NCBI GenBank assembly: GCA_036490175.1
Contig: DASXEJ010000227.1
Location: forward strand, 1 to 64,000
Length of the DNA: 64,000 bases
Direction of reading: 5' to 3'
Origin: Pirellulales bacterium
GTDB lineage: Bacteria; Planctomycetota; Planctomycetia; Pirellulales; JACPPG01
Made by a program: the position numbers and the translations under genes. Below are positions 1 through 9,678 of the stretch, one piece after another (positions within the stretch are counted from its first letter, which is position 1; every line of letters starts with the position of its first letter). A model generated the notes under the pieces. It ran no database searches. It was not told where the DNA came from and was given only the letters and a program-made list of their open reading frames with translations.

Positions 1-66
1 CGAACCCACAACCCCTTGCGGGGCACCTGATTTCGAGTCAGGCCGCTAACCATTCGCATACCCTCC
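1..66 (-). tRNA. tRNA-Ser(CGA), 3' end cut off by window edge
   Basis: Read on the minus strand, the sequence starts with acceptor strand GGAGGGT. An anticodon arm follows with stem CCTGA/TCAGG and loop CTCGAAA, giving anticodon CGA (positions 33-35). A long class II variable arm comes next (CCCC-GCAA-GGGG), then the start of the T arm (GGGTTCG). The long variable arm and the anticodon both indicate serine. The rest of the T arm and the 3' acceptor strand lie outside the window, so acceptor pairing cannot be checked. Confidence 0.93.
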
Positions 67-836
67 GAAGCACAACGCCCGATTTCAGGCCGCGTCACAG
101 ACCACCTTCACCCTCTCGGCACGCTCGGTCGGACCGCCTTACCGATCAACCGCCAGGACGAAGATAGTTCTGCAAGCGCGATTTGAGGCACGGGCAGCAA
201 TAAATCTAGTGTCGGGTCGAGTCGTGTACAAGGTTAGTGCGTTTCGGTTGCCAGCCGACGTCGTACGACGAAAATCTGGCGCACTGCCGAACGCCGCCAG
301 GAATTGGACACGACAGACGACCTAAATTGACGGGATTAATTGCCCCGCTCTTCCGATACATGTGCGTTTGACGTGCGCAATATGACGGCCAGGCACAGAT
401 TCTCCGTGCGTCGGAACTACGCCAAATATGCCGCCGCCGGCCCGCCGGCGAGCCTCTTCGGTGACCGCAAAACGGTGTTACGACCCGTACCGGCAGGTTA
501 ACCGTGCCGCCGGGCGGGAATCAGTAACGGCCATCCGTGGTGAGCCTCTTGTAAGGGTTCTGGCGCAATGTGCTTACGTGTCGACCACTTAGAAATGCTT
601 CTGGTCTGCGAGGCTCGACCGCCGATATCTCGCTAGTACCGGCCGTGGGGTAATGCTGCACGGTCGGTTGTCCGGCGGAGTCGGTGACTAGCGATGGATC
701 GCAAGCCGTGCGAACGCCCTGACCAAGGCGAGGTCGGGTGTGGGTTCGCTCGGCGGAATGATTCGCAGCAGTTACACGAACCGGCGGACCGCGACGCGGT
801 GCCGGTTGCCTCCAACAATCGGCAACTCATCAACTT
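67..836. other. Intergenic stretch, no supported gene
   Basis: About 770 bases between the tRNA and the first plus-strand gene. Open frames here are short, have no ribosome binding site and encode low-quality arginine/serine-rich sequence. No tmRNA, SRP RNA or RNase P signature was seen. It should contain the tRNA promoter on the minus strand near 70-120. Confidence 0.5.
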
Positions 837-1145
837 ATGGCCAAAGAACTGATCCGTGTCGTAACGCGAGCGGCCGATGGATCGATCCGCATCAAGGACT
901 ACAGCAAGGAAGATTCTCTTAAGAAACTCCACACGCAGATTGGGGTAGACGACTGCAGCACCGATTTGGGACTGCGCGGATTACCGGTGTTTCGCGGTCT
1001 GATTGGGCCGATGCCCGAAGGCAAGAACATCATCCGCTATGAGTCGCCCGAGGTCTTCGAAACTCTGACCAAGGAGTGGAGCACCGCGAAATCGACGCGG
1101 CGCTCGCGGCGGCCGAAGATCGTCGAAGACGTCCCGCAGCAATAG
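837..1145 (+). CDS. Small conserved-looking hypothetical protein (102 aa)
   Basis: I do not recognise this family. The product is soluble and basic, with no signal peptide or membrane segment. The central part (about residues 30-80) has ordinary globular composition. The C-terminus is a short Arg/Ser-rich tail (TAKSTRRSRRPK). The start is the first ATG; no strong Shine-Dalgarno sequence precedes it. It is called a gene because its composition is protein-like over the full length and the opposite-strand frames are poor. It stands alone, pointing towards the convergent secreted-protein gene downstream. Confidence 0.5.
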   Translation: MAKELIRVVTRAADGSIRIKDYSKEDSLKKLHTQIGVDDCSTDLGLRGLPVFRGLIGPMPEGKNIIRYESPEVFETLTKEWSTAKSTRRSRRPKIVEDVPQQ

Positions 1146-1319
1146 TCGGCTATCCTGGGAGTACTGCAATCTGACCATCGCTGCATTCCGCCGCTTCACA
1201 GGGCGGGATTGCCGATGGTCAGTTTGTTGATACACCTTCATCTGCAACGCCCGTCAGGCGCGCACGGCGCATTACCGGCGAGCAGCATTCCTCTGCCAGC
1301 TGCGTGACGCGCGGGGTGC

Positions 1320-1946
1320 CTAGCGGCTGAGCGCCGTCGTCGAACCCGTGGTCGGTGATGGCGACGATGACGAAGCGCCCGACAAGGTCGGCGGCGGATC
1401 GAGCCGAGCCACGCCCCCCATCGAGCCACTTGTTGGTACGCTCGCCACGACCGACGACGATGCGCCAGGTTGCGGCGGTGACACAGCCACACGGCTGGTA
1501 ACCTGGTCGTGTACCGTGTGCCAGGTGGTTACCGGCACGTGTACCGTTTCCGTCGTCGGCACGGTTTCGTAGCGTGTGACAGGAACCTGTACGACGTCGC
1601 TGTGCGTTTCCCAACGCGTGTACGGGATCGTGCGAGTCGCCAACGTCGGCTGAGCAAAGGGGTTGTATCGCCCTTGCCAGTACGTCTCGGTTCGGTACTC
1701 GGTCACGGGAACCGAATACGTCCGCACGACTCCTTGGGTGTCCGTGCGATACTGCCCACGCAGGACAGTCCGAGAACTGGGCTGATACTGCGTCGAGGGT
1801 ATCTGACGCGGAATCGTGTGATTCGTCTCTTTGTAAGTGACCCCGGAATTCGGGTCTTGATAGTAGCGAACGTCTTGGGCGGTTAAGCCTAGCGGGCTAA
1901 GTAAAACCGCCACTAGGGCCGCGGCCCATACAATGCGGCGTTGCAT
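1320..1946 (-). CDS. Secreted protein with tyrosine/PVT-rich repeats
   Basis: The 208-residue product begins with a clear signal peptide (MQRRIVWAAALVAVLLSPLG, cleavage probably after a TAQ). The mature part has imperfect repeats of the form VPVTxYxT (SVPVTEYRTE, QVPVTRYETV, HVPVTTWHTV) and ends in a Ser/Pro/Thr-rich low-complexity tail. Proteins with such tyrosine/threonine/valine-rich repeats are common and uncharacterised in planctomycetes; a cell-surface role is inference. The internal ATG at 1946 was chosen over an upstream one because GGGAG lies about nine bases before it and the signal peptide begins there. Confidence 0.75.
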   Translation of the reverse strand: MQRRIVWAAALVAVLLSPLGLTAQDVRYYQDPNSGVTYKETNHTIPRQIPSTQYQPSSRTVLRGQYRTDTQGVVRTYSVPVTEYRTETYWQGRYNPFAQPTLATRTIPYTRWETHSDVVQVPVTRYETVPTTETVHVPVTTWHTVHDQVTSRVAVSPPQPGASSSVVASVPTSGSMGGVARLDPPPTLSGASSSSPSPTTGSTTALSR

Positions 1947-2144
1947 GTTTATGCTCCCGACGTGCCGTGTCGGTGATTCCTTATTGGGTGGGCCTGCCAC
2001 ACCCCTGACGTGGCTTCGCCCGACGTGCTGTCACATTGCCAGCATGCCGATGCGGGTGGGCCCTAGTCCTTTATCGGCACGTTCCGTATAACACCGTTAA
2101 TCGCGTTTCGCCTGCCGTTCGGACTCTTGTGGAGCGTGCCCTCG

Positions 2145-2432
2145 GTGATCAGCAAGGAACTCCTCTCGATCTTGGTTTGTCCCGAGGCTCGCACGCCGCT
2201 GGAACTCGCGGATCAGACGCTGCTGGCCGCGGTCAATCGTGCTATCAGCGGCGGCCAGGTTCGCAACAAAGGGGGCGAGACCGTGGCTGAAACGCTCGAC
2301 GCGGCCCTGGTGCGGCAGGATCGGGCCGTGCTCTACCCGATTGTCGACCGCATTCCCATCCTGTTGCTCGATGCAGGCATTGCCTTGGACCAGGGCGACG
2401 TGCATTTGGGCGCGCAGCAAAAGCCGTCTTAA
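2145..2432 (+). CDS. Trm112-like (YcaR/UPF0434-type) small protein
   Basis: The product resembles bacterial Trm112-like proteins: an N-terminal ISKELLSILVCPEARTPLE followed by a middle segment and YPIVDRIPILLLDAGIAL, matching the family pattern of LLxIxxCPxC and FPxxDGIPVLL. The usual second zinc cysteine in CPxC is replaced (CPEA), and no other cysteine pair is present, so it probably does not bind zinc in the standard way. Family members act as small partners or stability factors for methyltransferases. A GTG at 2145 is preferred because GGAG precedes it by about ten bases; a TTG at 2127 is the alternative. The HIT gene follows 59 bases downstream on the same strand. Confidence 0.7.
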   Translation: MISKELLSILVCPEARTPLELADQTLLAAVNRAISGGQVRNKGGETVAETLDAALVRQDRAVLYPIVDRIPILLLDAGIALDQGDVHLGAQQKPS

Positions 2433-2491
2433 TCGTGCTACCGCCACGGGCAGCACGATGACCGCGAGTTTATCGGCGAGGCCATCTGAAC

Positions 2492-2836
2492 ATGCCTGCA
2501 AAGACCATCTTCAAACGGATCATCGACGGCGAGATTCCGGCCGATGTCGTCTACCAGGACGATCGTTGTTTGGCATTTCGCGATGTTTCGCCACAAGCGC
2601 CCACGCATATTCTTGTGATCCCGAAGCGCGAAATACCGTCGCTCTCCGACCTGACCGATGACGACGCATTGCTGGCAGGTCACTTGCTGTTGGTCGCGCG
2701 GCGCGTAGCGCGGGACCTAAAACTGACGGGTGGTTACCGCGTGGTCATCAATTGTGGGCCGGACGCCGGCCAATCGGTCGACCATTTGCACCTGCACGTT
2801 CTGGCAGGTCGACAGCTGACCTGGCCGCCGGGCTGA
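2492..2836 (+). CDS. HIT-family nucleotide hydrolase (HinT-like)
   Basis: This is a complete 114-residue histidine-triad protein of the PKCI/HinT type. It starts with [20 protein letters not shown] and carries [15 protein letters not shown] in the middle. The catalytic triad motif HLHLHVL has its histidines at 98, 100 and 102. Family enzymes hydrolyse purine nucleoside phosphoramidates and adenylated substrates in the cytoplasm. A GAGG lies about nine bases before the ATG. It may share a transcript with the Trm112-like gene upstream. It converges with the large secreted-protein gene, leaving 16 bases between the stops. Confidence 0.93.
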   Translation: MPAKTIFKRIIDGEIPADVVYQDDRCLAFRDVSPQAPTHILVIPKREIPSLSDLTDDDALLAGHLLLVARRVARDLKLTGGYRVVINCGPDAGQSVDHLHLHVLAGRQLTWPPG

Positions 2837-2852
2837 CGCCCACGATTCGCGG

Positions 2853-5800
2853 CTATCGCAGGAACGACGGCATGGCGCGTCGCACGCGATCCATGATTCC
2901 TGGTTTGGTTTCCTCGTCTGTGGCCGTGGCGGGCGTGGCACCCTTGGGCACATAACGAGGCCGCGACGCCACGTTTTGCGACAGCGGCACGTTGGCCACC
3001 AGGAATCGTGGCCAATAGCTTTCCAATAGACGCAAGCAATCAGCCAATTGCCGGCTTTCCAGCGTGTAGAAAGCGAAGGTGATCATCTTTTTTAGTTCGC
3101 GGATTTCCTGCTCGTCGAATTCGCGCAGCTCGACGTCGTCGATCCAGACCTCGCCCGGCCCGGTCATGTCGAATCGCACGCGGAGGTCGCTCAACTGTTC
3201 CGTGGGCAGGTCGCGAATTTCGAATAAATATTGCATCCACTCGGTGCCGATCGTCTGCCCGGTTCCTTGCCCGACCGGCGCGTAACGGTAATAGTCTTGT
3301 CCCTTCCATCGCGCGCTGACGGCCAGTCTCAAAGGGGGCTGCCGCGCCGCATCGGCTACGCGCAGCCAGACCAAAACGGACAAATGGCCGCTACGCAAGG
3401 GAACAAACGGCGCGCTGATCAGCGAGGCGGCCCCCTGCGTGCTGGCAAATCGCAGGCTCTGGGCCCCGGTTTTCTTCTGTTCGGCATCGAATTCGGCGTA
3501 CGCGCCGGCTTGCTCGCGCATCTGCCAACCGGGTAGCGGATCGTCCGCGGCGGGCGGCTGCTCGAAGCCGACATTGGCAAGCAGCTTCATTGCGGTCGGC
3601 TGCTGCAATAGCGCCACGCGTTCGCCCAAATCGCGAATGCGCAGGTAAAGCTCATTTTCCACGTCTTGGGCGAATGTCACCTGCGGATCTTGCAACTTGA
3701 CATCCGCGGCCGAAAAACGCCCCGCCAGCAGCTCGAAGGGTTGCAATTCGATGGTCCAAGTCTGCCGCGCGCCGGTCGTCGCGAGCTCCGGTAATTGACG
3801 GGACTTTCCGAACCGATCGAGACGCGTGCCCGCGGGGGCCTCGACTTCGACAGTCAATCGCGTCTGCCATGGAGAGTCGTTGGTGAAATACACGAACGTT
3901 CCATGCCCATTCGCGTGGCGACGAATTGTGATCGGCTGCGTGGGGCCGTCGATCGTTTCGAAGGCGATTGCTGGCAACTCACGATACGTGGCCACGAGAT
4001 CGGCGAGCGATTCTTCCTCACCCAGGGGCAACAGCCACCCTCCATCGAACATGGCCTCGGCGTCGAGCGTGGCAATTGCGTGAATAAAGCGTTGGCGATT
4101 GAGCGGACCAGACGGCAATGGCTGCCCGACCAACAATGTCTGAGCCCCTTTGAATGGGCTCTTGGCGTCGAACGTCGGCACCCGCAACTGCTGCGGCTCG
4201 TGAAAGAACAGCGCCGCGGATACTGCCTGGCCGTGCAGGGCCCGATCCAGCTCCATCGATTGATTCAACTCTAGCCCGACCGCCTGATTCGTGAGCGAGT
4301 TCAGCGGTTCGATCCATTGCGGCCGCGTTAGGACGAGGTCGTTGCTGGCTTGATACAGCTTGGGATCGATGCCCAAGGACAGCAGCACTCCTTCGGCGCT
4401 AGTGCGTGTGCGCAGGTTGGGCCGTAGTGCCTGTTCGATGTCGGGCCGTTCGAACATGTGCGCACCCAGCAAATACAGTGGCGCCGGTCGGTCGGTCACG
4501 CGCGATAGCTCACCGTGCATGCGGACGTGCAATTGGTTCAAGGCCTGGCTACGCCATTCCAGCCAGGGGCCGCGATACTCGGCAGCGATCAACTTGATGC
4601 GCGCGTCATGGCTCTCTGGCTCGAGCGGACGGATCCCTTTCTCATGCACGAAGCGATCGACGGTGCGCTGGTCGTAGCCCCAATCCGCGCCCGGTAGCTG
4701 GGCGTAGCCATCGGCAGAGAGTTGCACGGCTAGCCCCTGGAACGCTCCGTGATGCTGGTAGCGCTCGCACAATTCGCGCACGACCGCCAGCATAGCGTCC
4801 TGCACGCGCACATTTAGTGGATTGTAGTAGGGACCTAGTCCTTTCCGCGTTTCGTGCTCAGCGAGCCAGGGCTTGCCGCCGGCATCGACCGGGGCCACAC
4901 CGACAGCCTCTTCCTCGTCGCGCCGCTTGAGTGCCTCGAGCTCGGCGAGCGGCGCGGAAAACTGCAAGGCCGGGATCAGCCGCATGCCCTCGCGATCGAA
5001 CAGTCGGAACAACAGTTCCAGGATGTCTTTACGATAGGGGTCTTGGCCCGACGTGAAGTACGTCCCCGTGTCATAGCGTGGAGTCGGTTCCAAAAGTCGG
5101 CTTGGATAAATCGTGCTGCCGTCGGCCAACACGGTCATCACCAGTCCGTTGTAGCCGACGTGTTGCAGATACTCGACAAGGCGGGTCGCGCCTTCGTAGT
5201 ACGTCACCCAATCGTCCAGTCCGCGACTGCTCCACTCGTCGAAAGCCTCGCTGGCTGAGAAGTTCTCTGGGAACAGCGGACGGTCGTAGAAGCCGGCCAG
5301 CAGCCGGTCGCCGACCGGGCCCTTGGCGCCAAACGCATGCGGCAGGAACGTGGGGCGATTCGTATCACGTCCCAGGCCTGAGACTCCTGACGCCTTCGGA
5401 CCAATCACGCGTATCTTGCCGAACACGGCTCGGGAGCCGTCGCGCTGATTCGTTACCAGCAGCAGAGGAGTCTTAGTGCGCGGCCAGAACGTCACGCGAT
5501 GCTTCGCCAACCCCGGCTCGTTGCTGGCCGCCTCGTCGGGCAGGCATACTCCCGCATCGATGCCTATCGGCGTGACCTGTCCCGAGGTATTTGGCTCGAT
5601 GACGCTGATACCCAAAGTTTGAGCGACGTCGGTCGGATACTCGATTTCGACGACGTGCGGTTGTCCGGGCCGGGCGACTGGCAGCGGGAACGCCTCCCAA
5701 CTTACATTCGGCTCGCGACCGCCGGGGCCCAGTTGAATCAGTTGGCCCAGCGGGTGCTGCCAGGACGTGGCATCACCATTGCCCAAGGGGCCTCGTCGCA

Positions 5801-6728
5801 TGCCAGGGATGAGCGGCACGTTGCCCAACCGTTCCCACCAAGGCGGGCTGGCCGGATCTAGCTCGAACAGCGTTTCTGCCACAGCCGGAAACGGCGCTGC
5901 TCCGGCCGGCTGGGGCTGTGAAGCCGCCAGGACCACGACTTGCACTTTGCGTTCTTCGACCGTCTGCTTCCATCCCAAGCGGTTTTGTAGTGCGCGACGA
6001 TGAACGGCGATGCGCAGATCATAAATCCCTTCGCTGTCGGGTAGCTTCACGGACAGAATGGTCGGCTCGGTTGCGCAGCCATCGGCGGTGAGACTCAACT
6101 CGCGTTCGTTCACCCACAGTGGATCCCGCGATGTGCGTGCGGCGAATAGCTGTGACACCAACAGCACCTTGCCACCGATGCCCGGCGGCAGCAGGTGGGG
6201 TTCGACTTCGATTTCGGCAACTTCACCGGCCGAGAAGATCACCGAATCTCGCGCCAGCTTGACGCGCAACCGGTCGCCGGGCACGCGGCGAATCAATAGC
6301 CGATTGCCCGCCTGATCTAGCGGCGCCGTAAAGACCTCTTGAGAAATTTGCGCGAGCGGAACGTTCAGGTCGACGCCGGTGGGATTCTCACGACTCACCA
6401 GCGACACTCGTAATGACGAAGTCAGCGGCGAGGTAACCGTAAAATCTACGCCGTCGTACGCGCGGATGCTGCGTGGTTGAACGTGCAAGATAGCGCCATC
6501 GGACCACATTGAGCCCGGTTCGTCGGCTTCAACGCCCAAGGGTATCGGCTCGGCCAATGTGCCTTCGGAGAGCGAGGCCGATCCTTTCCAGTGCTGCCCG
6601 CTGCCGCCCCCCCATTCCATCCGCAGCCGTAGGGTTGGTTCATGAGCACGGACACAAAGCGGTCCGACTAGCAGCGTAACGGCGGCCGCGACGAGCGCGA
6701 TTCCTGCAATGCGGCATGCATTCGTCAT
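2853..6728 (-). CDS. Very large secreted protein with glycosidase-like TIM-barrel region
   Basis: The 1,291-residue product starts with a signal peptide (MTNACRIAGIALVAAAVTLL, cleavage near VRAHE). Residues about 30-400 are beta-rich. Residues about 470-760 look like a family-10-type glycosidase barrel, with YYEGATRLVEYLQHVGYNGL, an RMxLIPALQFSAPL strand and a YNPLNVRVQDAMLAVVRELC helix. Residues about 1045-1200 resemble a carbohydrate-binding jelly roll (NVGFEQPP, GWQM, GPGEVWIDDVEL). The substrate is unknown and the catalytic residues could not be assigned. The internal ATG at 6728 was chosen because the signal peptide begins there; its ribosome binding site is weak and an upstream start cannot be excluded. 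Confidence 0.7.
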   Translation of the reverse strand: MTNACRIAGIALVAAAVTLLVGPLCVRAHEPTLRLRMEWGGGSGQHWKGSASLSEGTLAEPIPLGVEADEPGSMWSDGAILHVQPRSIRAYDGVDFTVTSPLTSSLRVSLVSRENPTGVDLNVPLAQISQEVFTAPLDQAGNRLLIRRVPGDRLRVKLARDSVIFSAGEVAEIEVEPHLLPPGIGGKVLLVSQLFAARTSRDPLWVNERELSLTADGCATEPTILSVKLPDSEGIYDLRIAVHRRALQNRLGWKQTVEERKVQVVVLAASQPQPAGAAPFPAVAETLFELDPASPPWWERLGNVPLIPGMRRGPLGNGDATSWQHPLGQLIQLGPGGREPNVSWEAFPLPVARPGQPHVVEIEYPTDVAQTLGISVIEPNTSGQVTPIGIDAGVCLPDEAASNEPGLAKHRVTFWPRTKTPLLLVTNQRDGSRAVFGKIRVIGPKASGVSGLGRDTNRPTFLPHAFGAKGPVGDRLLAGFYDRPLFPENFSASEAFDEWSSRGLDDWVTYYEGATRLVEYLQHVGYNGLVMTVLADGSTIYPSRLLEPTPRYDTGTYFTSGQDPYRKDILELLFRLFDREGMRLIPALQFSAPLAELEALKRRDEEEAVGVAPVDAGGKPWLAEHETRKGLGPYYNPLNVRVQDAMLAVVRELCERYQHHGAFQGLAVQLSADGYAQLPGADWGYDQRTVDRFVHEKGIRPLEPESHDARIKLIAAEYRGPWLEWRSQALNQLHVRMHGELSRVTDRPAPLYLLGAHMFERPDIEQALRPNLRTRTSAEGVLLSLGIDPKLYQASNDLVLTRPQWIEPLNSLTNQAVGLELNQSMELDRALHGQAVSAALFFHEPQQLRVPTFDAKSPFKGAQTLLVGQPLPSGPLNRQRFIHAIATLDAEAMFDGGWLLPLGEEESLADLVATYRELPAIAFETIDGPTQPITIRRHANGHGTFVYFTNDSPWQTRLTVEVEAPAGTRLDRFGKSRQLPELATTGARQTWTIELQPFELLAGRFSAADVKLQDPQVTFAQDVENELYLRIRDLGERVALLQQPTAMKLLANVGFEQPPAADDPLPGWQMREQAGAYAEFDAEQKKTGAQSLRFASTQGAASLISAPFVPLRSGHLSVLVWLRVADAARQPPLRLAVSARWKGQDYYRYAPVGQGTGQTIGTEWMQYLFEIRDLPTEQLSDLRVRFDMTGPGEVWIDDVELREFDEQEIRELKKMITFAFYTLESRQLADCLRLLESYWPRFLVANVPLSQNVASRPRYVPKGATPATATDEETKPGIMDRVRRAMPSFLR

Positions 6729-7359
6729 TGCAACCAGCGGTGTACTGACCTGCGCTCGCGAGTTTTCGCGACGACTCGAGCGCGCAGCATGCCCCCCGGA
6801 AATACCCCAACGGCATTCCGTGGCGGGGCAATCGGCCGAGCGGTTCATTCCACCCGCCGCCGTTTGCCATGCATGCGGACTTCCTTGTCCGATCATCGCA
6901 CGCTCGAAACTGTTGCTATACCTTGATCAACCCGGTGGGCCTGCATGCGCAATGCACAAGCTCATGTTCGTGCATCGATGAAAGCGCCGTTCGATCGACA
7001 TGAAGTTGCAGACGACTTCTCACACAAAATTGCCATCGACGCGCCATTGGCGCCACTCGCTGTTGCCGGCGCCGAATTGAGCGACGACGACCTTAGCAAT
7101 TCATCGGGCGACCGCGCCAGAAAACTTGCTGTAAGTAACAGAGTGGCAAAGAGAAATGGCGTTCCAAGGGCCGCGGATTATAGATTCGCTAGCCGCTTCC
7201 ACCTATCCCACAATGACGCACGGCCAGGCGAGATTCGGTCTGTCGGCTAGCAGCCTGCGTCGACGGATTTTGCCCGCAACCGCTAGCAACGACCGATGGA
7301 CGCAGGGAGACAATTCGCAAAGGCAATGTGCAGCGGATCTTTCGCAAGCGGCACGGCGG
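6729..7359. other. Intergenic stretch, no supported gene
   Basis: About 630 bases upstream of the large secreted protein and downstream of the sulfatase-like gene, both on the minus strand. It contains AT-richer patches (about 6900-7030 and 7120-7200) that could hold the promoter of the large gene. No convincing hairpin, RNA gene or coding frame was found. Confidence 0.4.
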
Positions 7360-8604
7360 TTAATCCAAGCCTGCTAGCAGTACGTCCGCTAGCGGAGTTG
7401 ATGACGTTTCCGACGACGACTGCGCGGACTCTGCCAGCACTTGTTCGAGCAGGTCGACGACCTCGGCACAGCGATCTGCCACGTTGTTCACGTCCCAGCG
7501 ATCATCTGGTTTGGCGTAGAGTTCGACCGCGGGATCGTGTGTCGCTGCCGCGTCGCCGGTCGCCGTGCCCGGTCTCAACAGATACCAGGCCGGCGTGCGG
7601 ATGGCGCGATATTTTCCCTCGCCGACCAGGATGGCCCGGTCGCGATACGTCGCCGGCTCGTCACGCACGAGCGACAACAGGCTGCCGCCCGGAGGGTCCG
7701 TGCCGAGCGCCGGCAGCGCGAGCCATTCGACCAGCGTCGGCAGCAAATCGTGCGGTTGCACCAGCGCCTGACTGCGATCGCTCGCGCCAACGCCGTCGGG
7801 CAGCCTGATAATCCAGGGAACGTGCGCCAATTCGGCATACAGCGAATCGTCGATTGGTCCGATGCGGCGATGTTCGCCCAGGGGGAATCCTCGCGCTGAC
7901 ATCACGGACAACAGAGTACGGTCGTAGATTGGCACTCCCTCCAGCCCTTCGAGTAGCATGCCAAGGCAGATGTCGAGCAACGACACCTGGCCTGCATAGG
8001 CGTGCGCAATGGACAAACGCTCGTCGGGATCGTAATTCTCCGGCAGCCATCGACTGGGCACAGCGACATCTGCCAGCGCCGGCGGATCATCCTCGTCGCA
8101 GTAGGCGTTGCGGAATTCCAGCGGCGCATCCCACGACGAGCCCAGACTGCCGCAGTGCAACCACAGGCAGAAAGGTTCTGCGGCTGATTCGAGCCACTGT
8201 CCTGCCACGGCAAAGAACCTTGCCAGGTTGCTCTGATGAATTTCGTCGACCGGCATCGCAGCGTGATTCAAATCGATGGGAATCACTTCGTCGATCGTCG
8301 CAGCCCAAGGCATCTGGGCTACGGTCGGGTCATCGGTGATCAGCGCCGTATGAACGTCGGCCTTATTCAAGCGCTCGATCAGCGTCGGCGCGGTGTGGCC
8401 GGCCATGCTTCGCCGCAGAATGTGCGATCCGGACGCCAGCGAAGCATACTGAGCTGCCAGGTCGGGTGATTCGATCAGAGCCTGATCGAATAAAAAACCG
8501 TCCGCGGCCAGACGGTCGAAGTTCCGCGTCGAGATCCACGAGTTTCCGTAGCAGCCCAAGTAACCTATGTGCAGCCGATCGATCACCAGGCAGATCGCAT
8601 TCAT
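7360..8604 (-). CDS. Sulfatase-fold protein lacking the formylglycine motif
   Basis: The 414-residue protein follows the sulfatase/alkaline phosphatase superfamily plan: an N-terminal metal-site strand (ICLVIDRLHIGYLGCYGN), a capping helix position, HAYAGQVSLLDICLGMLLEGL, and the C-terminal RLPDG..LVQPHDLLPTLVEWL block typical of sulfatases. At residues 42-59 the family pattern SPxCxPxRxSLxTG appears as SPDLAAQYASLASG, so the cysteine/serine that becomes formylglycine and the following arginine are both gone. The first metal site has DR instead of DD. It is probably inactive as a sulfatase or has a different chemistry. There is no signal peptide, also unusual for planctomycete sulfatases. Confidence 0.8.
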   Translation of the reverse strand: MNAICLVIDRLHIGYLGCYGNSWISTRNFDRLAADGFLFDQALIESPDLAAQYASLASGSHILRRSMAGHTAPTLIERLNKADVHTALITDDPTVAQMPWAATIDEVIPIDLNHAAMPVDEIHQSNLARFFAVAGQWLESAAEPFCLWLHCGSLGSSWDAPLEFRNAYCDEDDPPALADVAVPSRWLPENYDPDERLSIAHAYAGQVSLLDICLGMLLEGLEGVPIYDRTLLSVMSARGFPLGEHRRIGPIDDSLYAELAHVPWIIRLPDGVGASDRSQALVQPHDLLPTLVEWLALPALGTDPPGGSLLSLVRDEPATYRDRAILVGEGKYRAIRTPAWYLLRPGTATGDAAATHDPAVELYAKPDDRWDVNNVADRCAEVVDLLEQVLAESAQSSSETSSTPLADVLLAGLD

Positions 8605-8778
8605 GCCGAACGGTTGCCGAGGTATGCCAACGGGACCAAGCCTTTGCGCCGCGCGCCAGCCGCGATTCTACCGAGAATCACCGCCGAGGACACAGGCGCA
8701 TTCCCGGTAATGACACGTGCCGCCCTCGCGTAGGCCAATGAAAAGCCGCATTGGCTTTCAGCTCGCGACAGCCTGCCG

Positions 8779-9387
8779 TTAGTTGCGATCGCGCAGGAGT
8801 GCCACGAACATTCGTAGCTCTTGCACGTCTTCGCGGAGCTGTTCGAGCTCGAAACGAACGTTCGACAGAGGCGATTCGCTTGCCAAGTGGCGGGCTCGTT
8901 CGACCTTGATCTTGGCCAACTCCAGGTCAGCCTTGAGCCGTTCGATTTCCGAGGGACTGACCGTGCCATTGAATTGCAGGTTCGCCCCTTCCGCCTTGGT
9001 CAACGATTCCTGCGCACTGCGCAGATCGGACTCGGCGCCCGAGACATAAATCGCGGCGTCGTTCGAGTCATCGTTCTCGGCCAGCTGCACCCGCTCGTGC
9101 GCCTCGCGAACATTTTCCTGAATTGCCTGCATGACGCTGGGACGAATCGTGTTCGGTAAACGGCGATTGGTTTCCTGATATTTTTCCAAGGTCGCTTCCA
9201 TCAGTTTCAGGTAGCCCTTGGCGTAGCGGATGTCGAGCTCTTTTTCCTTGGCTTTTTCTTTCTCTTTGTCGGATTTGTCGGTGGAGGCGTTCTCTTTCTG
9301 GTGCGCCGACAACGGGCTGGCGACTTGGATTGCCAGGAAACCGCAGGCCATCAGTCCGGCTACAAAAATCCATCGTCGATTCCACAT
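8779..9387 (-). CDS. Secreted coiled-coil protein of unknown function
   Basis: The 202-residue product begins with a signal peptide or membrane anchor (WNRRWIFVAGLMACGFLAIQ). A highly charged linker rich in Lys/Glu follows (SDKEKEKAKEKEL), and the rest is predicted helical with heptad-like spacing (SEIERLKADLELAKIKVERA and FELEQLREDVQELRMFVALL). This suits an extended coiled coil in the periplasm. Function is unknown. The start at 9387 is supported by GAGGG eight bases upstream and by the signal peptide. It lies upstream of the sulfatase-like gene on the same strand, with 174 bases between them. Confidence 0.75.
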   Translation of the reverse strand: MWNRRWIFVAGLMACGFLAIQVASPLSAHQKENASTDKSDKEKEKAKEKELDIRYAKGYLKLMEATLEKYQETNRRLPNTIRPSVMQAIQENVREAHERVQLAENDDSNDAAIYVSGAESDLRSAQESLTKAEGANLQFNGTVSPSEIERLKADLELAKIKVERARHLASESPLSNVRFELEQLREDVQELRMFVALLRDRN

Positions 9388-9678
9388 GGTCTCAACCCTC
9401 GATCCGAAATGTGATTGCCGCCAAAGCGGCAGCAAAAATCGCCTTGAAAACCTCGCGGAAATATAGCTTGTAGTTAGCCGCGCGGAGTTGCGCCGGTTTT
9501 GACGCCTGGAGCGGTGGCCGGCACCCGTGCCAGGCAAGAAGCCGGCCTCCTTGTCCGACCGCTCGCCCACCGTTACGCTCGACCCCAGTACACGGTGCCC
9601 GCGCGGGCCGACGGCCGGATCACCGCACGCTCTGCCATCAATCATCCGCATCCACGACGATAGCCATCAGGGTCTGCC

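Noticed and set aside
633-932. 99-codon minus-strand frame opposite the first hypothetical gene
   Set aside because: Arg/Ser/His-rich composition, no start signal, and it overlaps the better-supported plus-strand gene.
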